DNA of 64,000 bases from positions 372,001 to 436,000 of the forward strand of contig NZ_SJPO01000004.1 in the NCBI RefSeq assembly GCF_007859935.1, read 5' to 3'. Shown here in pieces: positions 20,101-28,883 of this stretch; position 1 is the stretch's first letter; every line of letters begins with the position of its first letter. Below the pieces are notes generated by a model, which worked only from the letters and a program-made list of their open reading frames with translations, was not told the origin of the DNA and searched no databases. This stretch comes from Posidoniimonas polymericola (GTDB lineage: Bacteria; Planctomycetota; Planctomycetia; Pirellulales; Lacipirellulaceae). A program made the position numbers and the translations under genes.

Positions 20101-20777
20101 AGGTCGGTCGGCAGGCCGCGGCCCTGGGTCTCTTCGACGCGGACCTCGAACGACTGCCCACGGGCGATGCGCGTGGGCGGTTCGACCACGCTCAGGTGGT
20201 TGCGGCGGGGCCAGTTCTGGTCGGACCACGGCGCGACGAGCCGCGCGGCGGCGGTTTTTAGCCCGGAGGGGTCGGCTACGCCGAACACGACCGCGATGGC
20301 TAGGCACGCGGCGAGCCACTGCCCGGCGCGGCGGAGCGGGCGGCGGTCGATCACTTCTTCGAGGTCGAGCTGTTCGACCTCGGCGGTGGTATTCACGACG
20401 ACCGCACGCCGCAGGTCGGCCGAGCCGGCCGACGGGTCGTCGATCCGCTGCTGCAGAAACTCAATCGCGCTAGCCAGCCGGCTGCCGAGCGTCGGCCGCG
20501 CGTCCTGGATCTGCTGAGCCACCGTCAGCGGAGTCACCCCCCGCCACGAGGCGGGCGCCAGCCAGCGGTACGCGGCCGCCACGACCGCCGCCAACAGCAG
20601 CCCCGCCGACAGCCACCGCATGCCGTCGTCCGACAGCCGCATCGCGTAGTCGGCCAGCATCAAGAGCAGCGCCACGCCGAGCGCCGTCGCCACGACCCGC
20701 CCCACCGCCGTCAGCATCGCGACACGCCGCGTACGCTGGGCGATCTGGAGAACGCGTTGAAGGAGTGGGTGCGGCAC
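17136..20777 (-). CDS. large DUF4175-like membrane coiled-coil protein
   Basis: A 1213-residue protein that starts with GTG at 20775-20777 (MPHPLLQRVLQIAQ). Two membrane segments near residues 20-40 and 55-70 are followed by a beta-rich part (about 150-480) with LRVEPDTPPSVEWIEP-type repeats and GDRVLISVEATD. The rest is a very long charged coiled coil (about 500-1100), rich in Glu, Gln, Arg and Ala, with LEREQRELRDE and EKLAELQEKLDNLQ repeats. Architectures like this are annotated as DUF4175 or, misleadingly, as Smc. As the downstream partner of MoxR/DUF58/BatA/VWA genes it probably belongs to an envelope-associated Bat-like complex (inference). The stop is 268 bp before the Gln-rich gene start. 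Confidence 0.7.
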   Translation of the reverse strand: MPHPLLQRVLQIAQRTRRVAMLTAVGRVVATALGVALLLMLADYAMRLSDDGMRWLSAGLLLAAVVAAAYRWLAPASWRGVTPLTVAQQIQDARPTLGSRLASAIEFLQQRIDDPSAGSADLRRAVVVNTTAEVEQLDLEEVIDRRPLRRAGQWLAACLAIAVVFGVADPSGLKTAAARLVAPWSDQNWPRRNHLSVVEPPTRIARGQSFEVRVEETQGRGLPTDLRVQYRTRVGGKTRLEEQPLPAAGDAVTLLRENVRQAFAFRVTGGDDDTMPWREVEVVDPPQVSGLTLDATPPDYTGLDPRTLRDEDRVLEGSRISLEAVAEEPIESAELLVRIDGEQEELPLEVTEQTLAALPDAWVPATTGSSPLAVSYRLRITSRDGLRGQSKPRLLRVEPDTPPSVEWIEPTGEALVTSRAVVPVRVLAEDNLAIARAELLWRREVETDPLAQFEPDDEQNDGPAQQPADKQPEQPAERIAIYTGPEAPPHLDSLPWDAPADSRELAHDFELEGLGLEPGDRVLISVEATDFRPGVGATSVPRRIVIISDEEFESRLADMQSDLVQDLSRLLTEQREARVAAGELGIDREASPRTTPQTLDRLSALGFEQLRINQGVSDERRGAAARAGELLSELRRNRQDQPELEQQLESLRDELRRLADGPLASAGRELAAARRAAEEAAGQADNQPNKEAEASVNESLAGAAGQQDRAIESLEQMVERMSNWSDYQRFAQELSELEREQRELRDETSKEAARAAAAGRQTPERAAARAKLRAAQAEIAKRFGKLQDAMRKAADQSQSQGAPSEGQGGEPSDAAQALADALAESQDNATRGKLQEAERQLGAGQLGRSAGEQESAADDMRNMLETLRDRASSDPKELVEQLRKAQEKLAELQEKLDNLQQDADKPGQQRDRQKLADQTERMGRKLDRLGAQPSGESTQQGAQSMEQSAEQSRQGESGEQKLADAQEQLKKAQEQLQQEIERQELAQALRVLDRLAGRLPAYIERQIKLLEGTVGADQEAQAGAAGKDFEATVDELAAGQTDLREDIEVARRNVAEREVFELALRGAVSDMDQAIERLEADQVDRPTQQRQYAALQRLKHVSDALQMNPPEDEEEEQQQGGGQGQGQQGQQPPPSPIDVAELKMLRLMQLDVNAQTRSLEAEAADRRIEPAAARRQADDLSGRQQRLGELVQELIERMNERQTNPGELPDDAT

Positions 20778-20820
20778 GGTTGAGAAGTCGGTTGGTGAGT
20801 GGCGGTTCGTTTAGTTACGC

Positions 20821-20871
20821 CCTCCCCCAGAGGGGGAGGGGATTTTTCTGTCTCCCCCTCTGGGGGAGGGA
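20821..20871. repeat. tandem pair of C-rich/G-rich hairpins
   Basis: Two near-identical palindromic units, CCTCCCCCAGAGGGGGAGGGG at 20821-20841 and CTCCCCCTCTGGGGGAGGGA at 20852-20871, separated by an AT-rich 10 bp. They sit in the 104-bp gap between the VWA gene and the downstream DUF4175-like gene. They could attenuate or stabilise the transcript at this junction. Confidence 0.55.
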
Positions 20872-20881
20872 GCCTGTTTCG

Positions 20882-23179
20882 TTATAGCATCGCCTTGCGT
20901 TTTCTCAGAATCCATTCCGCACACAAGCACCCGCAGATTCCCGCGAGCATCCACCAGCGGTTCCACAGCTCGATTGGCGGCAGCGACTCGATCGGCACCC
21001 GCTGGGCCTCGGGCAGGTTGGCCAGCAGCTGGTCGGCCTCGTCTAGTTTGTAGAACGCCCCGCCGGTCCGCTCGGCCGCGGCCCGCATGCCGGCAGAGTT
21101 CATTTCCAATTGGGCGAACTCGCCCGGCGGGTTCACGACGCTGAACGTCGCGCTGACGGCCTGGCTGTCGGCGCCGGCCAGCAGCACACGGTAAGAGCCG
21201 GCCGCCAGGTCGTTGAGGTCGGCCTCGAGCACGCCGGGCCGCACCGCCGAGGGCGCCAGCTCGACGCGTTGTTCGGGGCCCCCCTCGGGCTGCAGCAGCA
21301 CCGCCGCCGAGCGGACCCCGCCGTCGGGCGTGCGGAGCCGCACCCGCACCGGCTCGCCCCGCTCGTACTCGCCCCGTTCGACCATCAGCTCCCAGCCGCG
21401 GTCGTCGCGTTTGAGCCGCCCGTGGGCCAGCCGCCGCAGCGTCTGCACCCAGTAGCGGGCGAAGTACACATCGCCGACCCGCTTCCGCCACAGGTAGCTC
21501 GAGTCGAACGCGTGGGCGAGCACCTGCCCGCTGCCAAAGTACTGCGACACGACCAGCGGCAGCGGCCGCCCGTCGGGCGTGGTGCGGTTGGGGTGCGTGG
21601 CGAGCACCTGCGCCGCGGGCTTCGGCTCGCCGAGGTCGGCGGCCCAGTTGAGTGGGGTCAGCTTGCGCCAGATCGATTCGCTCTCGGCGCGGCTGTCGCC
21701 CAGTTGGAACGACGCCCCCTGCATCCCCAGCGGCGTCGGCCGCAGCAGGAACTGCTCGGGCGGCGAGCGGCTGGCAATCGGCGCAGAGTCGAGGTCGGTC
21801 GGCGAGAGCGCGCGGAAGTCCTCGAACCGCTTGTACGACCACGGCAGGTACCGCGAGCCGGCGACCAAGATCACCCCGCCGCCGTCCTTGCTGACGAAGT
21901 CCGACAGCTCCGACCAGGTCGACCGCGGCAGCAGCCGCGGGTCGAGGTCCATCAGCACCACGACGTCAAACTGGTCAAGGTCGCCGCGGCGCATCGGGAA
22001 CCGCTGCACCGCGGTCTGGTCGCTCGTGGCGTAGTCGAGGTCCGACTCCTGCAGGTAGGTCTTCAGCTGGATCGTCGAGTCGCGCCCCAGCAGGCTCTTC
22101 AGGTAGCGGAACTCGTACAGCGGGTAGCCCGCCGCCAGCAGCACGCGGACGCTCGCCTTGCGGACCTGCACGTCGAACGTGACGCGGTTGTTGTCGGGGT
22201 CGCGCTCGCCCTCGACCGGCAGGGCCTCAATCACGTAGCGGTAGTCGCCCGGCTCGGTGGGGCGGTGCAGCAGCTGGATCGGCTCGGACGAGTCGCCGAC
22301 TGGGGTGAGGGTCTGGTCGGCCAGCACGCGGGAGTCCCCCTCCTGCCGCAGCGTCAGGCGGACCGGCTCGTTCAGCGCGCCCTTCACACGGAGCGTCGCC
22401 CCGAAGGAGAGGATGTCGTCGACGAACACGACCTCGTCGGCCAGCGGGTCGGAGAGCACAATGTCGGGCGGGCTCTGCTCGGCGCCGACGCCAACGAAGT
22501 ACAGGCGTGTGCCGGCCCGGCGGGCGGCGTCCGCCGCGGCCGACAGCGACCGGCCCGCCGTGCTGCGGCCGTCGGTCCAGACCACCACGGCCTGGGGCGC
22601 GGGCCCGGTCGAGCGGTCGACCAGCGAGTCGATCGCGTCGCCGAGCCGGCTCATCGAATCGGGGTCCGCGGAGAGCGCGGCCACCGCATCGGGCAGCGGC
22701 GTGTCCGCGTCGCCGACCGCTTTGCTCACGTCATCGACACTGCGGGCGTAGGCGTCGTACTGGTCGTCGACCTGGGTGAGCAACGAGGCGTCGTTCTCCA
22801 GCAGCTTCGCCTTGACCTTGTCGATCCGTGTGGGCGCATCGGCGCCCCGGGCGGCGTCGGTCACGGTCATGCTGCCGGACGTGTCGAAGATCCAGCCGAA
22901 CCGCGGCCGCCCCGATCGCGTGCCGGCCAGCAGCAGCTCGCTCAGCATCACCAGGATCATCGCGATGGTCGCCACCCGCAGCAGCCCCAGCAGCGCGCGG
23001 TAGGCGGCTCCGGCCGGCGTGCGCTCGCGGGCGTAGCAGTAGGCGACCAGCGCCACCGAGGCCGTGATCAACACCACCGTCAGCCACGGCGCGAAGGTCC
23101 AGTGCGTGCGGAGCCGCCACACGGCGTCGGTCTCGGGCGCGGCGGCCTGCGCGAGCAGTGTTAGCAGGTGGTTCGTCAT
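20882..23179 (-). CDS. VWA-domain membrane protein (glutamine amidotransferase-like domain)
   Basis: A 765-residue protein. Two N-terminal membrane helices (about 28-48 and 62-82) precede a VWA domain with the MIDAS motif DTSGSMTVTD near residue 97. A glutamine amidotransferase-like fold follows in the middle (VVVLMDLDPRLLP, VSKDGGGVILVAGSRYLPW), and one membrane helix near the C-terminus (WWMLAGICGCLCAEWIL) ends in Arg/Lys. In Bat/aerotolerance operons this type of protein works with BatA and MoxR in envelope maintenance or metal insertion; the specific job here is unknown. The ATG overlaps the BatA stop by 4 bases (ATGA), a clear sign of translational coupling. Confidence 0.82.
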   Translation of the reverse strand: MTNHLLTLLAQAAAPETDAVWRLRTHWTFAPWLTVVLITASVALVAYCYARERTPAGAAYRALLGLLRVATIAMILVMLSELLLAGTRSGRPRFGWIFDTSGSMTVTDAARGADAPTRIDKVKAKLLENDASLLTQVDDQYDAYARSVDDVSKAVGDADTPLPDAVAALSADPDSMSRLGDAIDSLVDRSTGPAPQAVVVWTDGRSTAGRSLSAAADAARRAGTRLYFVGVGAEQSPPDIVLSDPLADEVVFVDDILSFGATLRVKGALNEPVRLTLRQEGDSRVLADQTLTPVGDSSEPIQLLHRPTEPGDYRYVIEALPVEGERDPDNNRVTFDVQVRKASVRVLLAAGYPLYEFRYLKSLLGRDSTIQLKTYLQESDLDYATSDQTAVQRFPMRRGDLDQFDVVVLMDLDPRLLPRSTWSELSDFVSKDGGGVILVAGSRYLPWSYKRFEDFRALSPTDLDSAPIASRSPPEQFLLRPTPLGMQGASFQLGDSRAESESIWRKLTPLNWAADLGEPKPAAQVLATHPNRTTPDGRPLPLVVSQYFGSGQVLAHAFDSSYLWRKRVGDVYFARYWVQTLRRLAHGRLKRDDRGWELMVERGEYERGEPVRVRLRTPDGGVRSAAVLLQPEGGPEQRVELAPSAVRPGVLEADLNDLAAGSYRVLLAGADSQAVSATFSVVNPPGEFAQLEMNSAGMRAAAERTGGAFYKLDEADQLLANLPEAQRVPIESLPPIELWNRWWMLAGICGCLCAEWILRKRKAML

Positions 23180-25437
23180 CCGGCGGACCTCCCGAACCAG
23201 TAGGCGAGGAAGGTCTCGAGCAGTACCAGCAGGAGGGCCGCCATCAGCAGCCCGCGGTGCACGCCGGTGGCCGGCGCCAGGTTGGCCGCCTCGCCGGAGT
23301 CGGTCGTCGGCGAGTTGCGCAGCCGCAGCTCGGCCGGCAACGCGGCCGACGGCGTGCGGGCGAGGTCGCTCTCCCGGGGGTCGGGGTTCACCGCGGCGGC
23401 CGCCAGCGTGCCGGGGCGGTCCTCGGCGCGGACCACGTACACGCCGGCGCGGTCGGTGCGGTCGTACGACCACGCGCCGCGCACGGCCGAGACGAGCGTC
23501 GTCTCCTGCTGCCCGTCGGGGCGGATGACGGCCAGCTCGCTGCCGGCGGCCCACTCCGGCGCGGGGCCGCCGATCGCCTCGCCGACGGTCACCGCCGGCG
23601 GCCCGCCCCCGCCCGTGGAGGCGAACGACAGCAGCTCACGGACAATCGGCAGGAAACTCGGCCAGGCCGGCATCGCGGTCCACGGCTCGCCGGTCGAAGG
23701 ATCAACCGAGGTGAGCGACCCGTCGGTGGCGAACAGCACCACCCGGCCGCGGCCGAACTCGGAGGTGACCAGCAGCGGGTCGCCGCCGGTGGTGGCGAGC
23801 GCCGTCTGCGACGCCGCGTCATTGGGCAGGATGAGCTGGTAGAACCGCGACACCGGCGTCGTGATCAGGCCGGCCCGCTCGCGGCCGCGGAACGGCGCGA
23901 CGATCGGGTGCGTGTACTCCAGCGGGTCGAGTCGGAACTGCGGCGAGCTGACCGGGCGGCCGATCTCGGCCGGCAGCAGCCCGCCGTCCTGTTCGTCACC
24001 CGGCTTGAAGACGACCGGCGTCACGGTCCTGGTGGCGGCGGCCGGCGGGCCGAGCAGGTCGTTGTACCGATCGGCGTCGACGCGGTCGCCGAGGAAGAAC
24101 ACGGCCCCGCCGCCGCCGCGGACGTAGCTCTCGAGCCGCTGGGCCTCGTTCCGCGAGAGCTGCGCGACGTTGCAGAAGAACACGCAGCGGTAGTCGGCCA
24201 AGTCGATGGCGGCCAGCTCCGCGTCACTGACCACCTCGGGCTGGATCGGCGAGTCGTTGTCGCCGGTGGGGTTCAGGGCGCTGGCGACGTACATCGCCGC
24301 CCCGCGGCGGCCCTCGACGCACAGCACCCGCACGTTGTCTTCAACGCGGCAGGCGAGCCACCGCTGGTTGTCGGCCACTAAACGGTCCTCGGCCAGCCGG
24401 ACCGACAACGTGTGCTCGCCCGGCGTGCGGATCTGGTGAGAGAATGAAACGCTCGCTGTCTGGCCCGCGCTGAACCGCGCGGTCTGGCTCGCCACCGCGA
24501 CCCCGTCGACCACCAGGTCGACGAGCTGCTCTTCGGAACCAGAGTCTTTTTCGCCGCCGAAGCGGGCGATCTTCGCCCGCACCGCCAGCGGCCGCTGGGT
24601 AGTGGGGGTGGAAGTCTCGAGCCGCGTCTCGACAACCGCCGTGTTCTCGGCGTCCGGCTGGCCGACGTCGACGACCGTCAGCACGGCGTCCTCGATCAGC
24701 TTGGCGTAGAGCTGCGCGGCCTGGCCCGTCGCGGCCGACTCTGCCTCAGCATCGCTCGGGTCGCCTGCCGGCGCGTCCCCGGCGAGCGGGCCCCACGTCG
24801 CCGCGGTCAGGTCGGTGAAGAAGGTGATCTCGTGCCGGTCGACGTTCGACGCGGCCGCCTCGGCGTCGGTCAGCAGCTGGCGGACGAGCTGCAGCCCGCG
24901 GCCCAGGTCGGCGGTCCCCTCGGTCAGCTCGACCTGCTCCACCGAGCGTTTCGCCCGGCTGCGGTCGGAGGTCGGCTGCGCCAGCACCGCCCGCGGCGGC
25001 GCGGCGAGCGTGGCGACCGAGAAGACATCCCCCTCGCGGGACTGGTCGATCAGCTGCCCGGCGAGCCGCTTGGCCTGCGTGATCAGCTTGCCGGCGTCGG
25101 TCTCCAAGCCCATCGACAGCGACGCGTCCACCACCAGCATCCGGTGCGTCCGCACGCCGGGCCCGACCAGCCCAAGCGAGTCGAGCGTCGGCTTTGCGGC
25201 GGCGAGCACCACCAGCAGGATGATCGCGGTGCGGATCGCCAGCAAGATCCACTGCTGCAGCTGCAGCCGCCGCGCGTGCCGCTTGATGGCCGCCTGCAGG
25301 AACCGCACGGCGGCCCAGCGGGTCTCCTTCCGCACGCGTTTCATCCACAGGTGGATGAGGATCGGCGCAGCAGCGGCCCCCAGCCACCCGAGGATGGCGA
25401 GGTTGGCGAAGCCGAATGCGAGTGGGAGGGGGATCAA
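23176..25437 (-). CDS. BatA-domain protein
   Basis: A 753-residue protein. The N-terminus has the BatA signature (LAILGWLGAAAAPILIHLW and an RWAAVRFLQ stretch) with two membrane helices. A VWA-like part with MLVVDASLSMGLE follows, then a glutamine amidotransferase-like part (ERLESYVRGGGGAVFFLGDRVD) and a C-terminal membrane helix (LLMAALLLVLLETFLAYWF). The start is TTG at 25435-25437, just upstream of a hydrophobic N-terminus, with no in-frame ATG nearby. DUF58 precedes it (stop 25491), and it overlaps the downstream VWA gene by 4 bp. It probably forms a membrane complex with its neighbours. Confidence 0.83.
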   Translation of the reverse strand: MIPLPLAFGFANLAILGWLGAAAAPILIHLWMKRVRKETRWAAVRFLQAAIKRHARRLQLQQWILLAIRTAIILLVVLAAAKPTLDSLGLVGPGVRTHRMLVVDASLSMGLETDAGKLITQAKRLAGQLIDQSREGDVFSVATLAAPPRAVLAQPTSDRSRAKRSVEQVELTEGTADLGRGLQLVRQLLTDAEAAASNVDRHEITFFTDLTAATWGPLAGDAPAGDPSDAEAESAATGQAAQLYAKLIEDAVLTVVDVGQPDAENTAVVETRLETSTPTTQRPLAVRAKIARFGGEKDSGSEEQLVDLVVDGVAVASQTARFSAGQTASVSFSHQIRTPGEHTLSVRLAEDRLVADNQRWLACRVEDNVRVLCVEGRRGAAMYVASALNPTGDNDSPIQPEVVSDAELAAIDLADYRCVFFCNVAQLSRNEAQRLESYVRGGGGAVFFLGDRVDADRYNDLLGPPAAATRTVTPVVFKPGDEQDGGLLPAEIGRPVSSPQFRLDPLEYTHPIVAPFRGRERAGLITTPVSRFYQLILPNDAASQTALATTGGDPLLVTSEFGRGRVVLFATDGSLTSVDPSTGEPWTAMPAWPSFLPIVRELLSFASTGGGGPPAVTVGEAIGGPAPEWAAGSELAVIRPDGQQETTLVSAVRGAWSYDRTDRAGVYVVRAEDRPGTLAAAAVNPDPRESDLARTPSAALPAELRLRNSPTTDSGEAANLAPATGVHRGLLMAALLLVLLETFLAYWFGRSAG

Positions 25438-25490
25438 AGGGTTTGTCCCATGGCTGGCGCCATGGGCTTTATTAGGCAGTCGGTGTTTGG

Positions 25491-26459
25491 TTAGCGAACG
25501 CGCTGCTGCCGCGCGGCGAGGAAGCGGTGCAGCACGGCGTCGAGCGGCTGGTCGGTTCTTAGTTGCAGGTAGTCGGCCCCCTGGGTGCGGCAGCCGGTGG
25601 CGACTGCCGTGGTGAAGGCCTCGAACTCGGTGCGGTACGCCTCGCGGAGCCGGGCCGGGTCGGCCAGGATCTCGCCGGCGCCCTCAAGGCCCTTGAACAG
25701 CGTCGGCTGGTCGAACGGGAAGTCGAGTTCGGCCGGGTCGAGCACGTGGCACACCACAACATCGTGCCGGCGGTGGCGGAAGTGCTTCAGCCCGGCCAGC
25801 ATACTGTCGACGTCGTCGAACAGGTCGCTGAAGATGAACACCACGCCGCGGCGGCTGAGCCGCTCGGCCAGGTCGTGGAAGATCGGGCCGGTGGCGGTCT
25901 TCTCCCGCGCGTCGACCCGCTCCATCTCGAGCAAGAGCTGGTTGAGCGTCGCCGGGCTGCTGCTGGGCCGCATGACGCGCCGCACCCGGTCGTCGAACGT
26001 GGCGAGCCCGACCGCGTCTTGCTGGTGCAGCACCAGGTACGCCAGCGCCGCGGCGGCGGTCTGGGCGTACTCGAGTTTTGACATGGGGGCGGCGGTCGCC
26101 GGCGCGCCGTCCGCCGGCTGACGCCGCCGGCTCTCGTTGCTTGCCGGCGCGGCGCTCTGGTAGGTCATGCTCTCCGACTGGTCGAGCACCAGGTACGCGA
26201 TGAGGTTGGTCTCCTCCTCGTACTGCTTCAGGTAGACCCGGTCGGTCTTGCCGAACACCTTCCAGTCGACAAACCGCAGGTCGTCGCCGGGGGCGTACTC
26301 ACGGTGCTCGGCGAACTCGATACTGAACCCCTGGAACGGGCTGCGGTGCAAGCCGGCGACGTACCCCTCGACAATATGCTCCGCGCGCAGCCGCAGCCCC
26401 TTGAGCTTGGCCAAGACCGCGGGGTCGAGGAACCGTCGTGATGTGGGGGGGGTGGGCAT
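25491..26459 (-). CDS. DUF58-domain protein
   Basis: A 322-residue protein with the DUF58 signature: YRFVDWKVFGKTDR-like (here LRFVDWKVFGKTDRVYLKQY) near residue 65 and REYAPGDD just before it. The remaining VWA-like fold has a long insertion (about 100-130) rich in Ala/Pro/Arg. DUF58 proteins are part of MoxR/Bat operons and are thought to be chaperone-associated substrates or partners of the MoxR ATPase. It has an ATG at 26457-26459. The gap to the preceding genes of the block (98 bp, one arm of an inverted repeat) is where the foreign island ends. Confidence 0.86.
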   Translation of the reverse strand: MPTPPTSRRFLDPAVLAKLKGLRLRAEHIVEGYVAGLHRSPFQGFSIEFAEHREYAPGDDLRFVDWKVFGKTDRVYLKQYEEETNLIAYLVLDQSESMTYQSAAPASNESRRRQPADGAPATAAPMSKLEYAQTAAAALAYLVLHQQDAVGLATFDDRVRRVMRPSSSPATLNQLLLEMERVDAREKTATGPIFHDLAERLSRRGVVFIFSDLFDDVDSMLAGLKHFRHRRHDVVVCHVLDPAELDFPFDQPTLFKGLEGAGEILADPARLREAYRTEFEAFTTAVATGCRTQGADYLQLRTDQPLDAVLHRFLAARQQRVR

Positions 26460-26479
26460 TCGGTGAGTGGTTTAGCGGA

Positions 26480-26505
26480 GTAGCCGGCGAGCTACGCCTC
26501 GGCGG
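26480..26505 (+). repeat. left arm of 26-nt perfect inverted repeat
   Basis: GTAGCCGGCGAGCTACGCCT plus CGGCGG is exactly the reverse complement of 27105-27130. It lies just past the 3' end of the lipoprotein gene. The arm is itself partly palindromic. See the right arm and the matching finding. Confidence 0.75.
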
Positions 26506-26557
26506 GTTTTAACGCGGGGACTACGAAGCACCGGCACTAACGGTGAAGAACAATGAT

Positions 26558-27061
26558 CTAAAAGCCGTAGTCGGGATCGAAATCGTGCGAAATCAGGTAA
26601 GCCTCTAGGAGTTTCTCAAGCTCTGGAAAGTAATCGTAGAGCTCCGAATCGCTGCTGTCGCAGACTTTCGCTTCCCTTCCTTGATTGTCCCAGGAGTTGA
26701 TGATGTCATTCCTTCCACCAAGATCTGATGGAACTTTACTGCCGAACAGATCGCCAACAGCTCGTAGCTTCTCAACCGCAACTGTGGCTTTCAGCTCTGA
26801 GAGCGCGACTATGGTGTCGCTGTAGTGATCTGCCCCCGAATTGTAAAAGAAGCTAACCACCCCTCCATTATTGACTGAATCAATGAAAGCACGCGTGTTG
26901 AGCCACAAGAGTTCCGGTGGCTCCATGCCCTCGTACCCAACCGCGTGATATTTATCCCAGAGCCCGTCCCAATTCATTCTCACAGCAGGCTCCGAATCAC
27001 GGCATCCACCGGCAACCAAGCACAACATGAGCACACATTGCTGCACCCTCACAACCTTCAT
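26558..27061 (-). CDS. DUF4375-like (DMP19-type) lipoprotein
   Basis: A 167-residue protein. The signal peptide has a lipobox-like CLVAGGC (Cys20). The rest resembles DUF4375/DMP19-fold proteins: NTRAFIDSVNNGGVVSFFYN, GADHYSDTIVALSELKA, and an acidic C-terminus. DMP19-type proteins bind other proteins, for example DNA-binding factors; the target here is unknown. Its base composition is clearly AT-richer than the Bat genes around it, and it lies between the two arms of a 26-nt inverted repeat, so it looks acquired. The ATG at 27059-27061 follows a tandem CACGGAGGA repeat that contains the ribosome-binding site. It is not part of canonical Bat operons. Confidence 0.65.
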   Translation of the reverse strand: MKVVRVQQCVLMLCLVAGGCRDSEPAVRMNWDGLWDKYHAVGYEGMEPPELLWLNTRAFIDSVNNGGVVSFFYNSGADHYSDTIVALSELKATVAVEKLRAVGDLFGSKVPSDLGGRNDIINSWDNQGREAKVCDSSDSELYDYFPELEKLLEAYLISHDFDPDYGF

Positions 27062-27083
27062 GTGTCCTCCGTGTCCTCCGTGG
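27062..27083. repeat. tandem Shine-Dalgarno-like repeat before the lipoprotein gene
   Basis: On the minus strand the 9-mer CACGGAGGA occurs twice directly in front of the ATG, placing GGAGGA at about 3 and 12 bases upstream. The two copies look like a fragment of a dispersed repeat that now doubles as the ribosome-binding site. The closer copy is unusually near the start codon. Confidence 0.5.
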
Positions 27084-27104
27084 TTAGTCCCTTCCGGTGC
27101 GCAA

Positions 27105-27130
27105 CCGCCGAGGCGTAGCTCGCCGGCTAC
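27105..27130 (-). repeat. right arm of 26-nt perfect inverted repeat
   Basis: CCGCCGAGGCGTAGCTCGCC plus GGCTAC, the reverse complement of 26480-26505. It lies between the lipoprotein start and the toxin stop. The pair brackets the lipoprotein gene but not the TA genes. Confidence 0.75.
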
Positions 27131-27141
27131 CTTTGCTAAAC

Positions 27142-27543
27142 TCAAAACAATGTTGCAAATCCCGCCGCAGCAAAGTGCCGGTCGTTGGTGAACGACTCGG
27201 TCGCGCCCACTCTCCTCATCACTTCAAATGAAAGGCAATCGACAATACTCGGTCCGCCGGCGGGAGCGTTGCGATAGGCGGACCAGGCCGCTACGACCTC
27301 GCTAGGCGACGGGTCAATCAGGTTGCCGTGTTCGGACATCTCTTGAAACAGGTTCGCGACGACTTCCCCGTGACCGGTTCGGGCCATGGCGTTGCCACAC
27401 TCCCACATCACCTGCGGCGTGGTGACATAGCGACCCGGGCCCGCGACCAATAATGCCCACGCCTTATTAGCCGCTTCATGCCACTGGTCACGGCGGTCCA
27501 TCATAGCGAGCAATCCGACGGTATCGAGCAAGACAATCCTCAC
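27142..27543 (-). CDS. PIN-domain toxin (VapC-like)
   Basis: A 133-residue PIN-domain ribonuclease. The acidic catalytic set is complete: D7 in VLLDTVG, E48 in MWECGNA, D102 in SIVDCLSF and D121 in TNDRHF. VapC-type toxins cut structured RNA such as tRNA or rRNA when not neutralised. The start is GTG at 27541-27543 and overlaps the antitoxin stop by 4 bases (GTGA), as expected for a toxin-antitoxin pair. Composition is AT-richer than the operon around it. Confidence 0.87.
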   Translation of the reverse strand: MRIVLLDTVGLLAMMDRRDQWHEAANKAWALLVAGPGRYVTTPQVMWECGNAMARTGHGEVVANLFQEMSEHGNLIDPSPSEVVAAWSAYRNAPAGGPSIVDCLSFEVMRRVGATESFTNDRHFAAAGFATLF

Positions 27544-27773
27544 GGCTGGTGCTCGTTGTGCCGCTCCGCAAGATCGCCACTCTCCGAATCAAACCGCTGC
27601 GACAAGATCGCCTCGATGCGTTTCTTGTGGCCTTGTTCCTCGGCGTTCCCAACGACTTTCAGCACGAACTCCACCTCGCAGTTTTCCGGGAGCTGCACCG
27701 GCTCGGTTGGGTGGAACATCCCATTCGCAAAAATCGCGTGCACGGTCTTTTCAGAGCCGAAGCCGGGGTCCAT
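27540..27773 (-). CDS. DUF104-type antitoxin
   Basis: A 77-residue acidic protein with a DUF104/AF2212-like N-terminus (VHAIFANGMFHPTEPVQLPE), typical of small antitoxins paired with PIN toxins, and a charged C-terminal tail that would wrap the toxin. The start was set by the ribosome-binding site: AAGGAG lies six bases before the ATG at 27771-27773, which is better than the TTG seven codons upstream. It overlaps the toxin start by 4 bases. It probably represses its own promoter, as is usual for this kind of pair, though no operator is obvious. Confidence 0.8.
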   Translation of the reverse strand: MDPGFGSEKTVHAIFANGMFHPTEPVQLPENCEVEFVLKVVGNAEEQGHKKRIEAILSQRFDSESGDLAERHNEHQP

Positions 27774-27818
27774 TTTGATCTCCTTGTCTGACAACGACTT
27801 TTATCAGCATCTTCGGTT

Positions 27819-28823
<1,005 letters not shown>

Positions 28824-28883
28824 GCTGGGTCGCCTAAACGGGTAGGGGAGGAACCGCGGCGGGGCCGCGGGCTGGTATTCATA

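Noticed and set aside
17394..20261. A 955-codon open frame antisense to the DUF4175-like gene
   Set aside because: It is the shadow of the GC-rich coding strand: no domain, repetitive Leu/Gly/Arg composition, and the opposite strand has a coherent coiled-coil protein.
17136..20777. Calling the 1213-residue protein an SMC protein
   Set aside because: No Walker A/B ATPase motifs or hinge; the coiled coil alone causes such mis-annotation.
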